Origin: a virus
DNA: 64,000 nt
IMG/VR virus record: IMGVR_UViG_3300027908_000001
Coordinates: 87,167 to 151,166 of that record
Strand: one strand, 5' to 3'
The position numbers and the translations under genes were made by a program. Positions 56,885-64,000 of the stretch are shown piece by piece. The notes under the pieces were generated by a model. The model was not told the DNA's origin. It worked only from the letters and a program-made list of their open reading frames with translations, and made no database searches. Position 1 is the first letter of the stretch. The number at the start of each line of letters is the position of its first letter.

Positions 56885-57731
56885 GCGCTCGCGACAACCG
56901 GTTGACCGGTTCGGCCCGTGGCGTGATGAGTTTCAGGCGTTTCCCGAAATCGCCTTCAAACGTGTAGGTACCGGCATGGGCCAGCCTGCAATGGGCCGAC
57001 GCACGAATCTTGCCGCCCATGGCTATCCATCGCTGGCAAAAAAGAAAGTCTTCCGACAGGTACCGGTCGTTCACTATCCCGTAATCGAACAGGGCCGGTA
57101 TCCGTCGTTTCGGGCCGTCCGCGAAATCGTCGGTGTACGACAGTTTCTTGTAATGCTTCACCATGGCCTCTATCGCCGCGCGCTGGATGAGTAAGAACCC
57201 GGTGCCGACATAAGCCACTTCGATGCAGTCCCGGACCATCTTGCCTTCCCGGTTCGGGAGTGCGTTGACGACGTAGGAGAGCGCTGACTCGGCGGTGGTC
57301 TCTGCCGTGCCGTCGCCATTCGAGGTTCGTGCGTGGGTGAACGCCGCCTGCCACCGGAGTTGTTTCTTCGGATACACGCCGCCGACAATCGGGAAGTTGG
57401 CCAGTATCATCTGGACAAGGGCTGCCGGGTCAAAGGTGATGTCGGAGTCCAGAAATAGAAGGTGCGTACACTTGGATTCGAGGAAGTCGGCCACAAGCCT
57501 ATTGCGGGCGCGGGCGACCATCTCGCCATCGAGCATCCGTAACGCTTGCTGGACGCCCAGTCCTCTCAATATATGAGTGAGCTTGAACAGGGAGAGCATG
57601 CAGCCGGAATGGACTGAGCCTTGGTAGGTCGGCACGCCGATGAACAGGTTTACGTCCCGCAGTTCGGCATCGGTCAGGGGAGATTTGGGTTCGGAAATGG
57701 CGGTATTGCGATGGTTTGGCTTGGTACGCAT
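56880..57731 (-). CDS. GT-A glycosyltransferase-like protein in the tail module
   Basis: 283 residues from the ATG at 57731. DVNLFIGVPTYQGSVHSGC opens a GT-A Rossmann-like domain and LLFLDSDITFDPAALV (92-107) gives the metal-binding DSD. Later VAYVGTGFLLIQRAAIEAM and LSEDFLFCQRWIAMG match acceptor-side elements. It lies within the tail genes and its stop is in the next class II motif. It may modify virion or cell-surface glycans. Confidence 0.75.
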   Translation of the reverse strand: MRTKPNHRNTAISEPKSPLTDAELRDVNLFIGVPTYQGSVHSGCMLSLFKLTHILRGLGVQQALRMLDGEMVARARNRLVADFLESKCTHLLFLDSDITFDPAALVQMILANFPIVGGVYPKKQLRWQAAFTHARTSNGDGTAETTAESALSYVVNALPNREGKMVRDCIEVAYVGTGFLLIQRAAIEAMVKHYKKLSYTDDFADGPKRRIPALFDYGIVNDRYLSEDFLFCQRWIAMGGKIRASAHCRLAHAGTYTFEGDFGKRLKLITPRAEPVNRLSRAR

Positions 57732-57740
57732 GGGTTTCCG

Positions 57741-57761
57741 TAATTCGCCAAAAGGGGTCAC
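57741..57761 (-). promoter_or_regulatory. Putative late promoter motif (class II)
   Basis: Minus strand GTGACCCCTTTTGGCGAATT, 10 bases from the start of the glycosyltransferase gene. It lies back-to-back with the rightward promoter at 57794-57822. Confidence 0.5.
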
Positions 57762-57793
57762 GACGCTTCCCAAAAAGAATCGCAAAATAGGTG

Positions 57794-57822
57794 TTGACTC
57801 GAATCGAGTACGGTGCTAGGTT
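57794..57822 (+). promoter_or_regulatory. Rightward sigma70-like promoter with ACTCGAATCGAGT palindrome
   Basis: TTGACT (57794-57799), 17-base spacer, TAGGTT (57817-57822). The palindrome ACTCGAATCGAGT overlaps the -35 and spacer. 27 bases (57784-57810) are identical to the reverse-strand promoter at 29252-29278. Eight bases separate -10 from the ATG at 57831, so the transcript is near-leaderless. Confidence 0.8.
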
Positions 57823-57830
57823 GGTGGCAG

Positions 57831-58184
57831 ATGAACGAGAAACCATTAACCGATAGCGCGGCGACCTACCACATCGAAGGCGTGCTGGGAGTCACGAAGT
57901 CGTCGCTCAAGCGCAGTATCTGGAAACAGGCGGAAGGCGCAGAGAACGCGGTGAAGGCCATCGCCATCCTTGATTCTCGACGCGGCTCGTTTTTCACGCT
58001 GGATGAATTGAACACACTCTGCGATTGGCTCATTTGGAATGATGCCGCTGCCGATGGTGTGGAAGGTGAAACAACCGGCCTGACAGAGTATCGCAATGCG
58101 CGGTGCCGGAAGCGGTACGACCGCGCGGTCGCCAAGCTGATTGAACTCCGTAACCGAAACACTCAACCGACAGGAACGACATGA
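57831..58184 (+). CDS. Small hypothetical protein of rightward island
   Basis: 117 residues from the ATG at 57831. N-terminal SAATYHIEGVLGVTKSSLKR looks like a helix-turn-helix or recognition helix; the C-terminus is basic (ARCRKRYDRAVAKLIELRNR). Ends in ATGA overlap with the next gene. First gene of the only plus-strand operon in the window. Confidence 0.65.
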   Translation: MNEKPLTDSAATYHIEGVLGVTKSSLKRSIWKQAEGAENAVKAIAILDSRRGSFFTLDELNTLCDWLIWNDAAADGVEGETTGLTEYRNARCRKRYDRAVAKLIELRNRNTQPTGTT

Positions 58185-58480
58185 AAGACAAGGTCATCAA
58201 ATATTCCAAGAAGGCCAAGTGCCCGAAACGGAACTGCGGCGGGATGCTGGCCTACAGCGGCACCTACAAGCGCAAGCTGCCGATTGGGTTCGGGTTCGCC
58301 CCCGGTCAGACGGATTTTCAAATCGACTTGATTGCCGAGCGTGGCTATGTTGGCGAATGTATGGACTGCGGGCAAAAGGTATTGGCATGGAAATGGCGAA
58401 GGCATGAGACGAATAAACCAGTCAACATCAATCGGAAACTGAAGGCGGCGCGAAGAGGCAGCCAGATGGTCACAGCATGA
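58181..58480 (+). CDS. Small zinc-ribbon-like protein of rightward island
   Basis: 99 residues. Cysteines in KCPKRNCGGM and GECMDCGQK make a zinc-ribbon pattern. Basic throughout. Coupled by ATGA on both sides. Confidence 0.65.
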   Translation: MKDKVIKYSKKAKCPKRNCGGMLAYSGTYKRKLPIGFGFAPGQTDFQIDLIAERGYVGECMDCGQKVLAWKWRRHETNKPVNINRKLKAARRGSQMVTA

Positions 58481-58716
58481 AACCACTCCCATTACCGCCC
58501 AAGCCAGTCATGCTAGTTCCAACGCAGGGATGCTATCAGGAGCCCATCATCGGGAAGCTTGTCGGCGAATCTCCAACCATGTGGCACGTCATCATGGTCG
58601 GCGAAGGCCAGTACGTGCGGCGCTACTACAAGTCCACGATGATGGCCGTCAAACCGTGGGACCGGAATTTTCCGAACCGCAAGCTGGTGATTCCCGAAAT
58701 GGCGCTGCCGAAATGA
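58477..58716 (+). CDS. Hypothetical protein of rightward island
   Basis: 79 residues, proline-rich start (PLPLPPKPVMLVPTQGC) and a strand-rich remainder (TMWHVIMVGEGQYVRRYYKS). Coupled by ATGA overlaps. No motif recognised. Confidence 0.6.
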   Translation: MKPLPLPPKPVMLVPTQGCYQEPIIGKLVGESPTMWHVIMVGEGQYVRRYYKSTMMAVKPWDRNFPNRKLVIPEMALPK

Positions 58717-58883
58717 AGCCCGACATTTTGCAGGAGCGGGAGAAGGTCTTGGAATTCTTGAAGGTTAGCGGTCTTGGGGACAATAGCATCTATCGGAATG
58801 CAATCATTCTGCTATTGGCGGAATTGGCGCGCTTGGATGCGCTCGAAACGGGCCTCCCTACGCCGTCACATCAAAGAAAATGA
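58713..58883 (+). CDS. Small helical protein at end of rightward island
   Basis: 56 residues: MKPDILQEREKVLEFLKVSG and a helix YRNAIILLLAELARLDALET. Its start forms ATGA with the previous stop. Its end overlaps the convergent leftward tail gene by 26 bases. Confidence 0.55.
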   Translation: MKPDILQEREKVLEFLKVSGLGDNSIYRNAIILLLAELARLDALETGLPTPSHQRK

Positions 58884-59604
58884 TTTCGCTTCCCTGAAAT
58901 CCACCGGCCACGTTGTACGCCGCCACGCGGTAACTCTGGCCGACTGTCACTGTCAGCGGACCGCCGTACAACGTCCCGCCCAATCCGGCCGCCGGGTAGT
59001 CCGTGTCCTGCAACGAATAATAGATGCTCGCTGCCGGGTCGGCGCAGGTCAGCGTCAAAGTCGTCCCGCTAATCTCGGCGACGGGTGTTGGTACTCGGCT
59101 GGCGTTGGCGTCCGGTAACTGATAGACGGCATGAAACTCGCAATCGTAGGTCAGCCGCGGCTCGAAGTCCAGCGATGGCGTCAAGGCGTTCGGCGATGCC
59201 CGGAACCTATCCAGTGACCGCCCGAACTTGAACAGGTGCAGCAGATTCAGGACATTGAGCGCCACTTCCTCGGAAGTCTTTTGTGTGCCCGTAGCGCCCA
59301 TATTGATGAGAGGATATTCTTGAATCCGAACGCAGTAGCTTATCAAGAAGAACGGTCCGGGGACTTTCTCGTATTCTTCCACGCACGAGGCGGTCGGCAT
59401 GAGGACTTGCACGGCCAGCCCGGTCTGGTTCTGCTTGAAAGAAGTGCCCATGATGGCCGCCGTAACGGCAGCATCGATAGTCCGGCTGCGGACTACGAAC
59501 ACGGGTATGTTGGAGAAATAGGATTCCGAAAGCAGTTTGTTACCGATGTCGTTCTGGAGCAACACCAGTTCCGAGGCGATATTGTTCAGTGGGAAAAAAC
59601 TCAT
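58858..59604 (-). CDS. Probable tail protein with chitobiase-like C-terminal domain
   Basis: 248 residues. The first 150 (PLNNIASELVLLQNDIGNKL, IPVFVVRSRTIDAAVTAAIM, EEVALNVLNLLHLFKFGRSL) could be a tail-terminator or neck-type fold. The C-terminal 75 (CADPAASIYYSLQDTDYPAA, GGPLTVTVGQSYRVAAYN) resemble the chitobiase/beta-hexosaminidase C-terminal Ig-like fold. Convergent with the rightward island. ATGA-coupled to the neck protein. Confidence 0.6.
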   Translation of the reverse strand: MSFFPLNNIASELVLLQNDIGNKLLSESYFSNIPVFVVRSRTIDAAVTAAIMGTSFKQNQTGLAVQVLMPTASCVEEYEKVPGPFFLISYCVRIQEYPLINMGATGTQKTSEEVALNVLNLLHLFKFGRSLDRFRASPNALTPSLDFEPRLTYDCEFHAVYQLPDANASRVPTPVAEISGTTLTLTCADPAASIYYSLQDTDYPAAGLGGTLYGGPLTVTVGQSYRVAAYNVAGGFQGSEIIFFDVTA

Positions 59605-60140
59605 CGTTCACCTCGAAAAGTTTTGTTGACGACCGCGGCGAACCCGCGTTTGTAGTCGGGGATTCGTTCGATGAGGCCGTGGGTGACGGGGCCGCGCGCT
59701 GGCATGTGCATGTGCCGCATGAACCCGTGGACGAACGCTACGCCGGTTGCTTTGAGCTTCTTGCCTTTCATCACATCCCGCGAATGCTGGTGCCGGGTGA
59801 AACTCGGCACGCTCTCCACGCCGTCGAACCCGAATTCGTGGATATTGGCGTACCTCACGTTGTTGGTGATGGCCGCCGTAATTCCGGTGCCCGAGCGGTA
59901 TGCCGGTATCACTCCCTGTAGCAATCCGCGCCGCAACGTGCCGGTCTGGACCCTGAGCCCGGCCATGCCCGGATGTGATTTCTTGGGGAAACTAAGCCGG
60001 GTGCGGGCAACGTAATTGGCCGTGAGCCGGTTCTGCTTGTTCATCTCCACGGCGAGCCCTTCCAACAAACTGTCCGGGAACTGACGGAACCGGGCTAGTA
60101 CCTTGCTGGCGTTGGAATTGATTTTGACTGGGATTTGCAT
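59601..60140 (-). CDS. HK97-gp10-like neck/tail-completion protein
   Basis: 179 residues. Basic N-terminal helix (NSNASKVLARFRQFPDSLLE), then NNVRYANIHEFGFDGVESV and a C-terminal MHMPARGPVTHGLIERIPDY, which is the gp10 family pattern (RYA-x-HEFG and P-A-R-P). Such proteins join head and tail. Start after a TAA with two bases between. Confidence 0.8.
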   Translation of the reverse strand: MQIPVKINSNASKVLARFRQFPDSLLEGLAVEMNKQNRLTANYVARTRLSFPKKSHPGMAGLRVQTGTLRRGLLQGVIPAYRSGTGITAAITNNVRYANIHEFGFDGVESVPSFTRHQHSRDVMKGKKLKATGVAFVHGFMRHMHMPARGPVTHGLIERIPDYKRGFAAVVNKTFRGER

Positions 60141-60141
60141 G

Positions 60142-61170
60142 TTACCGCAGCCCGATAGGAGCCGTGTACGCCGTCAGTACCTGCGCCACGGTTGGCAGCA
60201 GTTTAACGCCAGCCAGCGACTTGCGTGTGTCGTGTGCCGTGTCACCTGCCGGGCTCCACGTGATGCCCAAGTTATCGCGATTCACCCAAAGATGTTGGCA
60301 TTGGAGGAACCACGCTTCTTGCAGGTCGTCGGTGAGAATGTTCGCGGGCGTGACGCCATCGAACTGCATCGGGACCGTGCCGGTGCCGTTATCGGTCGGG
60401 TCGTACCAGTATCCGCCGTCCACTGTCGCGCGGTACAACCCGGCTTGGTCGTGACGGAACACGTCGACAGCAGGCCACATGTCCTTGATGCGAAGTATCC
60501 CCTCGAAGTTGTCCAGCAGACATACGGCCAGCCCGGCGCTGATGTCTATCCAGCCGTCTGCGGTGTTGTACATCACTTCCAGCTTACTGATTTGCTCTAT
60601 CGGGATATGCTGGAACACCAGATTGCGATGGGTAACCCCGAACGTTTCACGTGCGCCAGTCTCGCGCTTCAGGATGCGGCCGGTGGCGTTGTTGAAACTC
60701 TTGGCGACGCCGCGCCCGATAATCTTGATTTGTTCGTCCCACGTGGTCTGTGCGACAATTGAGGAGTTGATGAGGAACCGCTTGAGTTGACCGAGCGTAC
60801 CCAATCCGCAATCGGTCGTGTCCACGCCCGCGGTGACCGGGCCGGGGTCGAGCGATACCCATACATCCAAGTCCGCCGCGTCCGCGTCCGTCGCTGTGCT
60901 GATGATGACATCGACCTGCGCGCCAGCCGGTACAATCAGACCAGACCCGTTATCGGCATACCGCAACCCGGCCGGTAGAACGTACTGCAATGCCTGCGGA
61001 GTGGTATTCAGTCGAATCTGAACGCCAACAGGATTGGCTGCCGGGTTCTGCCCTTTCGTGGACAGTTCGACTTGGGTCACGGTCCGCTGGTACGGTGCCG
61101 ATTGGATGCTGGACACCCGGCCTACCGACAGGAATCCACTAAAGTTGAATAGTATTCGTTCGGTCGCCAT
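60142..61170 (-). CDS. Virion protein after the capsid gene
   Basis: 342 residues. N-terminus VSSIQSAPYQRTVTQVELST and a central strand-rich part (RNLVFQHIPIEQISKLEVMY, DFQ-like turns) with no recognised fold. Between the capsid and neck genes, so a head-decoration or head-tail connector role is plausible. Separated from the capsid gene by a terminator. Confidence 0.55.
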   Translation of the reverse strand: MATERILFNFSGFLSVGRVSSIQSAPYQRTVTQVELSTKGQNPAANPVGVQIRLNTTPQALQYVLPAGLRYADNGSGLIVPAGAQVDVIISTATDADAADLDVWVSLDPGPVTAGVDTTDCGLGTLGQLKRFLINSSIVAQTTWDEQIKIIGRGVAKSFNNATGRILKRETGARETFGVTHRNLVFQHIPIEQISKLEVMYNTADGWIDISAGLAVCLLDNFEGILRIKDMWPAVDVFRHDQAGLYRATVDGGYWYDPTDNGTGTVPMQFDGVTPANILTDDLQEAWFLQCQHLWVNRDNLGITWSPAGDTAHDTRKSLAGVKLLPTVAQVLTAYTAPIGLR

Positions 61171-61186
61171 GATGTCCTAAAACCGC

Positions 61187-61224
61187 AACGGGCCGAACTC
61201 CCATCGCAAGAAGTTCGGCCCGTT
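61187..61224 (-). terminator. Factor-independent terminator after capsid gene
   Basis: A perfect 13-base-pair stem, AACGGGCCGAACT (61187-61199) with its complement at 61212-61224, and a 12-base loop. In the leftward transcript it is followed by GCGGTTTTAG, a short U-tract. It would lower transcription of the tail genes relative to the capsid gene. Confidence 0.75.
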
Positions 61225-61255
61225 CCCCACCACAACTACTTTCCAGATGGCCTGA

Positions 61256-62251
61256 TTAGCTACCGCCAACCGTCCACTGGATGTTCACAACCTTCGCGAT
61301 GGCGTTGACTTCCTCGACCGCCACGTCAACGGACGCGTGGAAGAAGATTTCAAGCGAATCGCGGTGCTTGTTGAACTCGTCGAGGATACGAATCTCGTCC
61401 TCAACGGCCCAAATCAGGTTCTTCGGGTGAGCGAAGAAGATGACACCCTCGTTCTGGTTCGTGCCGAGGTTGTTCGGCATGGAGTCCACGCCGATAACCG
61501 GTACGCCGTAAGCCTTGAGGCTGCCGTCTTCCGTCTGCCACACGTCACCACCGACCGTGCCGCGCTGCGACAGCGCGTAGCGGTAGGCCATTTCCAGACC
61601 GTGCGAAACATAGAAGCGAAACTCGCTGATGTTCCGACGGAACCGGGCTTGCACGCTGTTGATGGCCATGACGAACGCGTTCGTGGTGAACGGCGTGTGG
61701 CCCCAGTCGACAATGTTGGCGGCCGGTACGTTCGCGAGGAACCCGTTCCGCATGTTGTACAGCGGGTCGGCGGAACCGACCAAGCCGTTGACACCGAAGT
61801 CTTCGAGGTCGAACGCCGCGCGCTCGGCCATGATTTCGACGAGGGTATCGGCGAACCCTTCCTTCTCGATGTTCCGTTGCAGGGTTTCCCACGAGATGGA
61901 ACTCGTGCCGTCCATCTTCTGCGTCTGCAGCTTGATGGACTGGAGCGTTGGCTTGGACTCCAGCGCTAGATACGCCGCTGCCGACGTATAGAGACGGGTG
62001 TCATCTTCCACGCCCGGACGCAGGAACCGGCTGGTCATACCAGTACGGTCGAGCAGCTTCTGGCCGCGGCTGACAATCTCGACGCGGGCCTCGCGCAAAA
62101 TTGCCTGTGACACCTGCGTGATGCGCAGGAATTGTTCGAGTTGTTCCGGCTGCAGTACGCCACCACCGACCCCGTTGGTCGTGGTGATGTCGGCTACCGC
62201 TACCGCCGCCTTTATCAGCAACTCATCATTTGTGTATGCTTGCTTGCCCAT
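61256..62251 (-). CDS. Major capsid-like protein
   Basis: 331 residues. NDELLIKAAVAVADITTTNG at the N-terminus, then DGTSSISWETLQRNIEKEGF, DWGHTPFTTNAFVMAINSVQ and DEFNKHRDSLEIFFHASVD. The length, position after the scaffold-like gene and highly expressed ribosome site (AAGGAGATAC) fit a capsid protein. The HK97-type fold is probable but not diagnosed by motif. The terminator directly after it fits a highly expressed gene. Confidence 0.7.
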   Translation of the reverse strand: MGKQAYTNDELLIKAAVAVADITTTNGVGGGVLQPEQLEQFLRITQVSQAILREARVEIVSRGQKLLDRTGMTSRFLRPGVEDDTRLYTSAAAYLALESKPTLQSIKLQTQKMDGTSSISWETLQRNIEKEGFADTLVEIMAERAAFDLEDFGVNGLVGSADPLYNMRNGFLANVPAANIVDWGHTPFTTNAFVMAINSVQARFRRNISEFRFYVSHGLEMAYRYALSQRGTVGGDVWQTEDGSLKAYGVPVIGVDSMPNNLGTNQNEGVIFFAHPKNLIWAVEDEIRILDEFNKHRDSLEIFFHASVDVAVEEVNAIAKVVNIQWTVGGS

Positions 62252-62277
62252 ATGGGTATCTCCTTGTGCTGAGTTAC

Positions 62278-63609
62278 TCAGCGGTTACGTTGCGCCATTG
62301 CAATCGTTGAAATGGCTCCCCCGAAAACATTCTTCCGCACCGTCTCGGCGCGCGCGCTCTTGTCGTCCAACTGCCCGGCTTGCTGACTGCGGGCCTTCAC
62401 TACCGGCTCCGTCTGGGCCTTGGCGACCTCGTCGGTCTTGGCCACAGTCGCGCCTTCGCGAATCATCTTGGCCATCGCCTTCTCCAGATTCTCGACACGC
62501 GCCTTCTCCACCCCGGCATCCGCCAGCGCCTTTTCCAGCGTGCCGACTTGCGTCTTGAGCGTGGCCAGTTCAGCCTGTAGCGCATCATCCTTGGCCGCTT
62601 CGCCATCGTTGGTCTTGATGGCACCGATACCGGAATCATTGGCCTTGCGTTCCTTGTCGATGGCGTTGGCCGTGGCCGTTACCGCCGCTTCCTTGGAAGC
62701 ATCGATGGCCTTCTCGCCGGGCCGCGACGTGTCAATCTTGGTGATTTGCGCCGCCGAACTGGTCGACTTGCCCGCCGCTTCCACCGTGCCGCCATTGGAT
62801 TCGTCGGTGTGGTCGCACGCGTCCTGCGTTTCCTTGACCGCCGCGAGTTCTTCCTTCTTGCGGGCTGCTTCACCCGGTCGGCTCGTATCAAACTTCGTGA
62901 GCCGGTCCAGAGACGCCTTCACGTCAAGAAACGACTTCTTGAGTTCTTCCGCGTCAGCCTTGCTCATATGACTGAAATCCACGCCACCGGACTGCGAATC
63001 GTCCTTCGGCTTCATCTGCTGCGTCGGCTGGCGGGACTCAACCGCGCCTTCGACATGGGACCCGACGTTCTTCGCGTCCGCTACGCGCTCGCCGAGGTCG
63101 GGCAGTGTCACCGCGTTGTCGGCATCGCCGCCGTCGCTGTCCTTGAGCTTGCCGTCCGTCGGAGCCGCATCGCCCACGCGCTCACCCCGGGAATCCTTGA
63201 CGCCTTCCAGCGCCTTGGCCACGATGGCCTTGTATAGCTCCGGGTTGGCCTTCTCGATGTCGGCTGCTGTCGCCTTTGAAATGTCCATGTCGTTCACGCT
63301 CTCCGTTGTTGCAGTTTTCTCGACAGCCGCTTCGGGCTTCTTGCCAAATGCCTTCGCTATCATTCCGGTAATTCCGCTCACGAGGTCCTCCGCAATCTTT
63401 GTGATAGTTTGTGCATCGACACTTTGTTCGTCACTATTCGCGCCAGAGGGTAAACGCGTTTGCGAAGATTCCGCGTCGACCTCGGCATCGGCGTCCTTGG
63501 ATTTCATTAAAACGTGGGTGGCCTCGGGCACGGCAGGTGACTTGCAGAGACCAACCCGCGTGATTCGCACATCACTCAATTCGTTGTAACCGGCTTGTGT
63601 TTTATCCAT
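62278..63609 (-). CDS. Scaffold-like protein with XkdF-type N-terminus
   Basis: 443 residues. The first 45 (SDVRITRVGLCKSPAVPEAT) look like the turn that ends XkdF-type domains. The rest is highly charged, low-complexity coiled coil (SGGVDFSHMSKADAEELKKS, ATLKTQVGTLEKALADAGVE) as in phage scaffolds. Short internal repeats of FDTSRPGE and IDTSRPGE occur near 250 and 300. Likely a scaffold processed by the neighbouring protease. Confidence 0.6.
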   Translation of the reverse strand: MDKTQAGYNELSDVRITRVGLCKSPAVPEATHVLMKSKDADAEVDAESSQTRLPSGANSDEQSVDAQTITKIAEDLVSGITGMIAKAFGKKPEAAVEKTATTESVNDMDISKATAADIEKANPELYKAIVAKALEGVKDSRGERVGDAAPTDGKLKDSDGGDADNAVTLPDLGERVADAKNVGSHVEGAVESRQPTQQMKPKDDSQSGGVDFSHMSKADAEELKKSFLDVKASLDRLTKFDTSRPGEAARKKEELAAVKETQDACDHTDESNGGTVEAAGKSTSSAAQITKIDTSRPGEKAIDASKEAAVTATANAIDKERKANDSGIGAIKTNDGEAAKDDALQAELATLKTQVGTLEKALADAGVEKARVENLEKAMAKMIREGATVAKTDEVAKAQTEPVVKARSQQAGQLDDKSARAETVRKNVFGGAISTIAMAQRNR

Positions 63610-63612
63610 AAA

Positions 63613-64000
63613 TTAGTTCTCCTCGGTCGGCTCGATGCGTTTTCTAATTCCGCGGCCGTAAATTGAAAAACCGGTTTTCAAACCCTTCTTGATTTTGTCC
63701 CAGTAGGTTGGCGTCCACACGACACCCAGCATGCCGGTTCCCTTCGGAAGGAGGCGTGCTTCTCCGGATTTAACTATCGCTTTTTGAAGTTCCGAAATCT
63801 TCTGGATACGTTCCTGATTCTCGGCGGAGTAAGTATCCGTTTTGGCAAAAAGGGTGTCGGCAGGTAGGCAATACTTCTCGACCGTATCTCCCATCTTGAG
63901 GTTCTTAACTAGGCTGTGTTCATCATCGAGCAAGCCGTCGGAAAGCTTCATCCCCCAGAGCGCTTTCTCGATTTCGTCGGCGGAAATTTTATCGAGTTGA
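63613..64000 (-). CDS. XkdF-like prohead protease, cut by window edge
   Basis: The frame is open past the window end; the visible part begins QLDKISADEIEKALWGMKLS. VKNLKMGDTVEKYCLPADTL and KGTGMLGVVWTPTYWDKIKK, ending GFSIYGRGIRK, match phage XkdF putative serine proteases (the -GTW-V--V--D--W--I--G---GFSI-G pattern). It would cleave the scaffold or capsid. Its own N-terminus is missing here. Confidence 0.75.
   Translation of the reverse strand, partial: QLDKISADEIEKALWGMKLSDGLLDDEHSLVKNLKMGDTVEKYCLPADTLFAKTDTYSAENQERIQKISELQKAIVKSGEARLLPKGTGMLGVVWTPTYWDKIKKGLKTGFSIYGRGIRKRIEPTEEN

Noticed and set aside
61337-61969. Plus-strand ORF of 210 codons
   Set aside because: Antisense to the capsid-like gene; histidine/valine-rich composition is typical of a shadow frame.
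1-64000. CRISPR arrays, tRNA or rRNA genes
   Set aside because: No direct repeats with regular spacers and no cloverleaf with a T-loop motif was noticed by eye; a tRNAscan-type search would be decisive.

Overview
The window is part of a tailed double-stranded DNA phage genome, or a large prophage-like element. Both ends cut genes: position 1 falls inside a small early gene and position 64000 inside an XkdF-like prohead protease. Virion evidence on the right is a frameshifted tail-assembly chaperone pair directly upstream of a 1110-residue tape measure, an HK97-gp10-like neck protein, a capsid-like protein and an XkdF-like protease followed by a scaffold-like protein. The long tape measure and the chaperone frameshift favour a long non-contractile (siphovirus) tail. 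The host cannot be named. The promoters are good sigma70-type sites, so the host is a bacterium with that polymerase. No terminase, portal, DNA polymerase, integrase, tRNA or CRISPR array was seen.

Layout, read in the direction of transcription, which is leftward except for one island. (1) 62-64 kb to 46 kb is the virion module: XkdF-like protease, scaffold-like protein, capsid-like protein, a strong hairpin terminator, neck and tail genes, chaperones, tape measure and tail-tip or fibre proteins. Glycosyltransferase and sulfotransferase genes are mixed in. A four-gene rightward island (57.8-58.9 kb) interrupts it. (2) 46-37 kb holds five consecutive genes with Sec signal peptides: two beta-helix proteins, a clan GH-A glycoside hydrolase, a malectin-like protein and a small membrane-anchored or exported protein. 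A lipoprotein follows. (3) 37-26 kb holds many small genes in ATGA-coupled strings, a glycosyltransferase-sulfotransferase fusion, a papain-like protease and a NinG-like nuclease. (4) 24.6-18.9 kb is a promoter-bounded six-gene operon: SMC-like ATPase, small membrane protein, J-domain/kinase-fold protein, vWA protein, adenylosuccinate-synthetase-like enzyme and ATP-grasp protein. (5) 18.9-4.7 kb is replication and recombination: putative annealase, Cas4/RecB-like nuclease, GIY-YIG nuclease, replication initiator-like protein, DnaB helicase, SSB, DNA methyltransferase with a ParB-like partner, DUF5131 protein and sliding clamp. (6) 4.7-0 kb is a dense run of small unknown genes, one a free-standing FtsK gamma domain.

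Regulation is unusually readable. Eleven sigma70-like promoters were found outside the core virion module or on the rightward island. Seven carry CGAWTCG (a GANTC site) between -35 and -10. In six, the TGA of the -35 hexamer is also the stop codon of the gene upstream. A second, different element (TGACCCYTTY-GGCGAA) recurs four times, each time just upstream of a leftward gene in the virion module, and looks like a late promoter. Several early promoters would give leaderless mRNAs, while others feed a repeated leader (AACCGAYAGGA). Most junctions are 4-base ATGA or GTGA overlaps, and I used these to correct many starts.

The best candidate for an undescribed system is the 18.9-24.6 kb operon. 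Its vWA + kinase-fold + PurA-like + ATP-grasp + SMC-like ATPase make-up recalls parts of published Ter/TerY-type systems, but its function is unknown.
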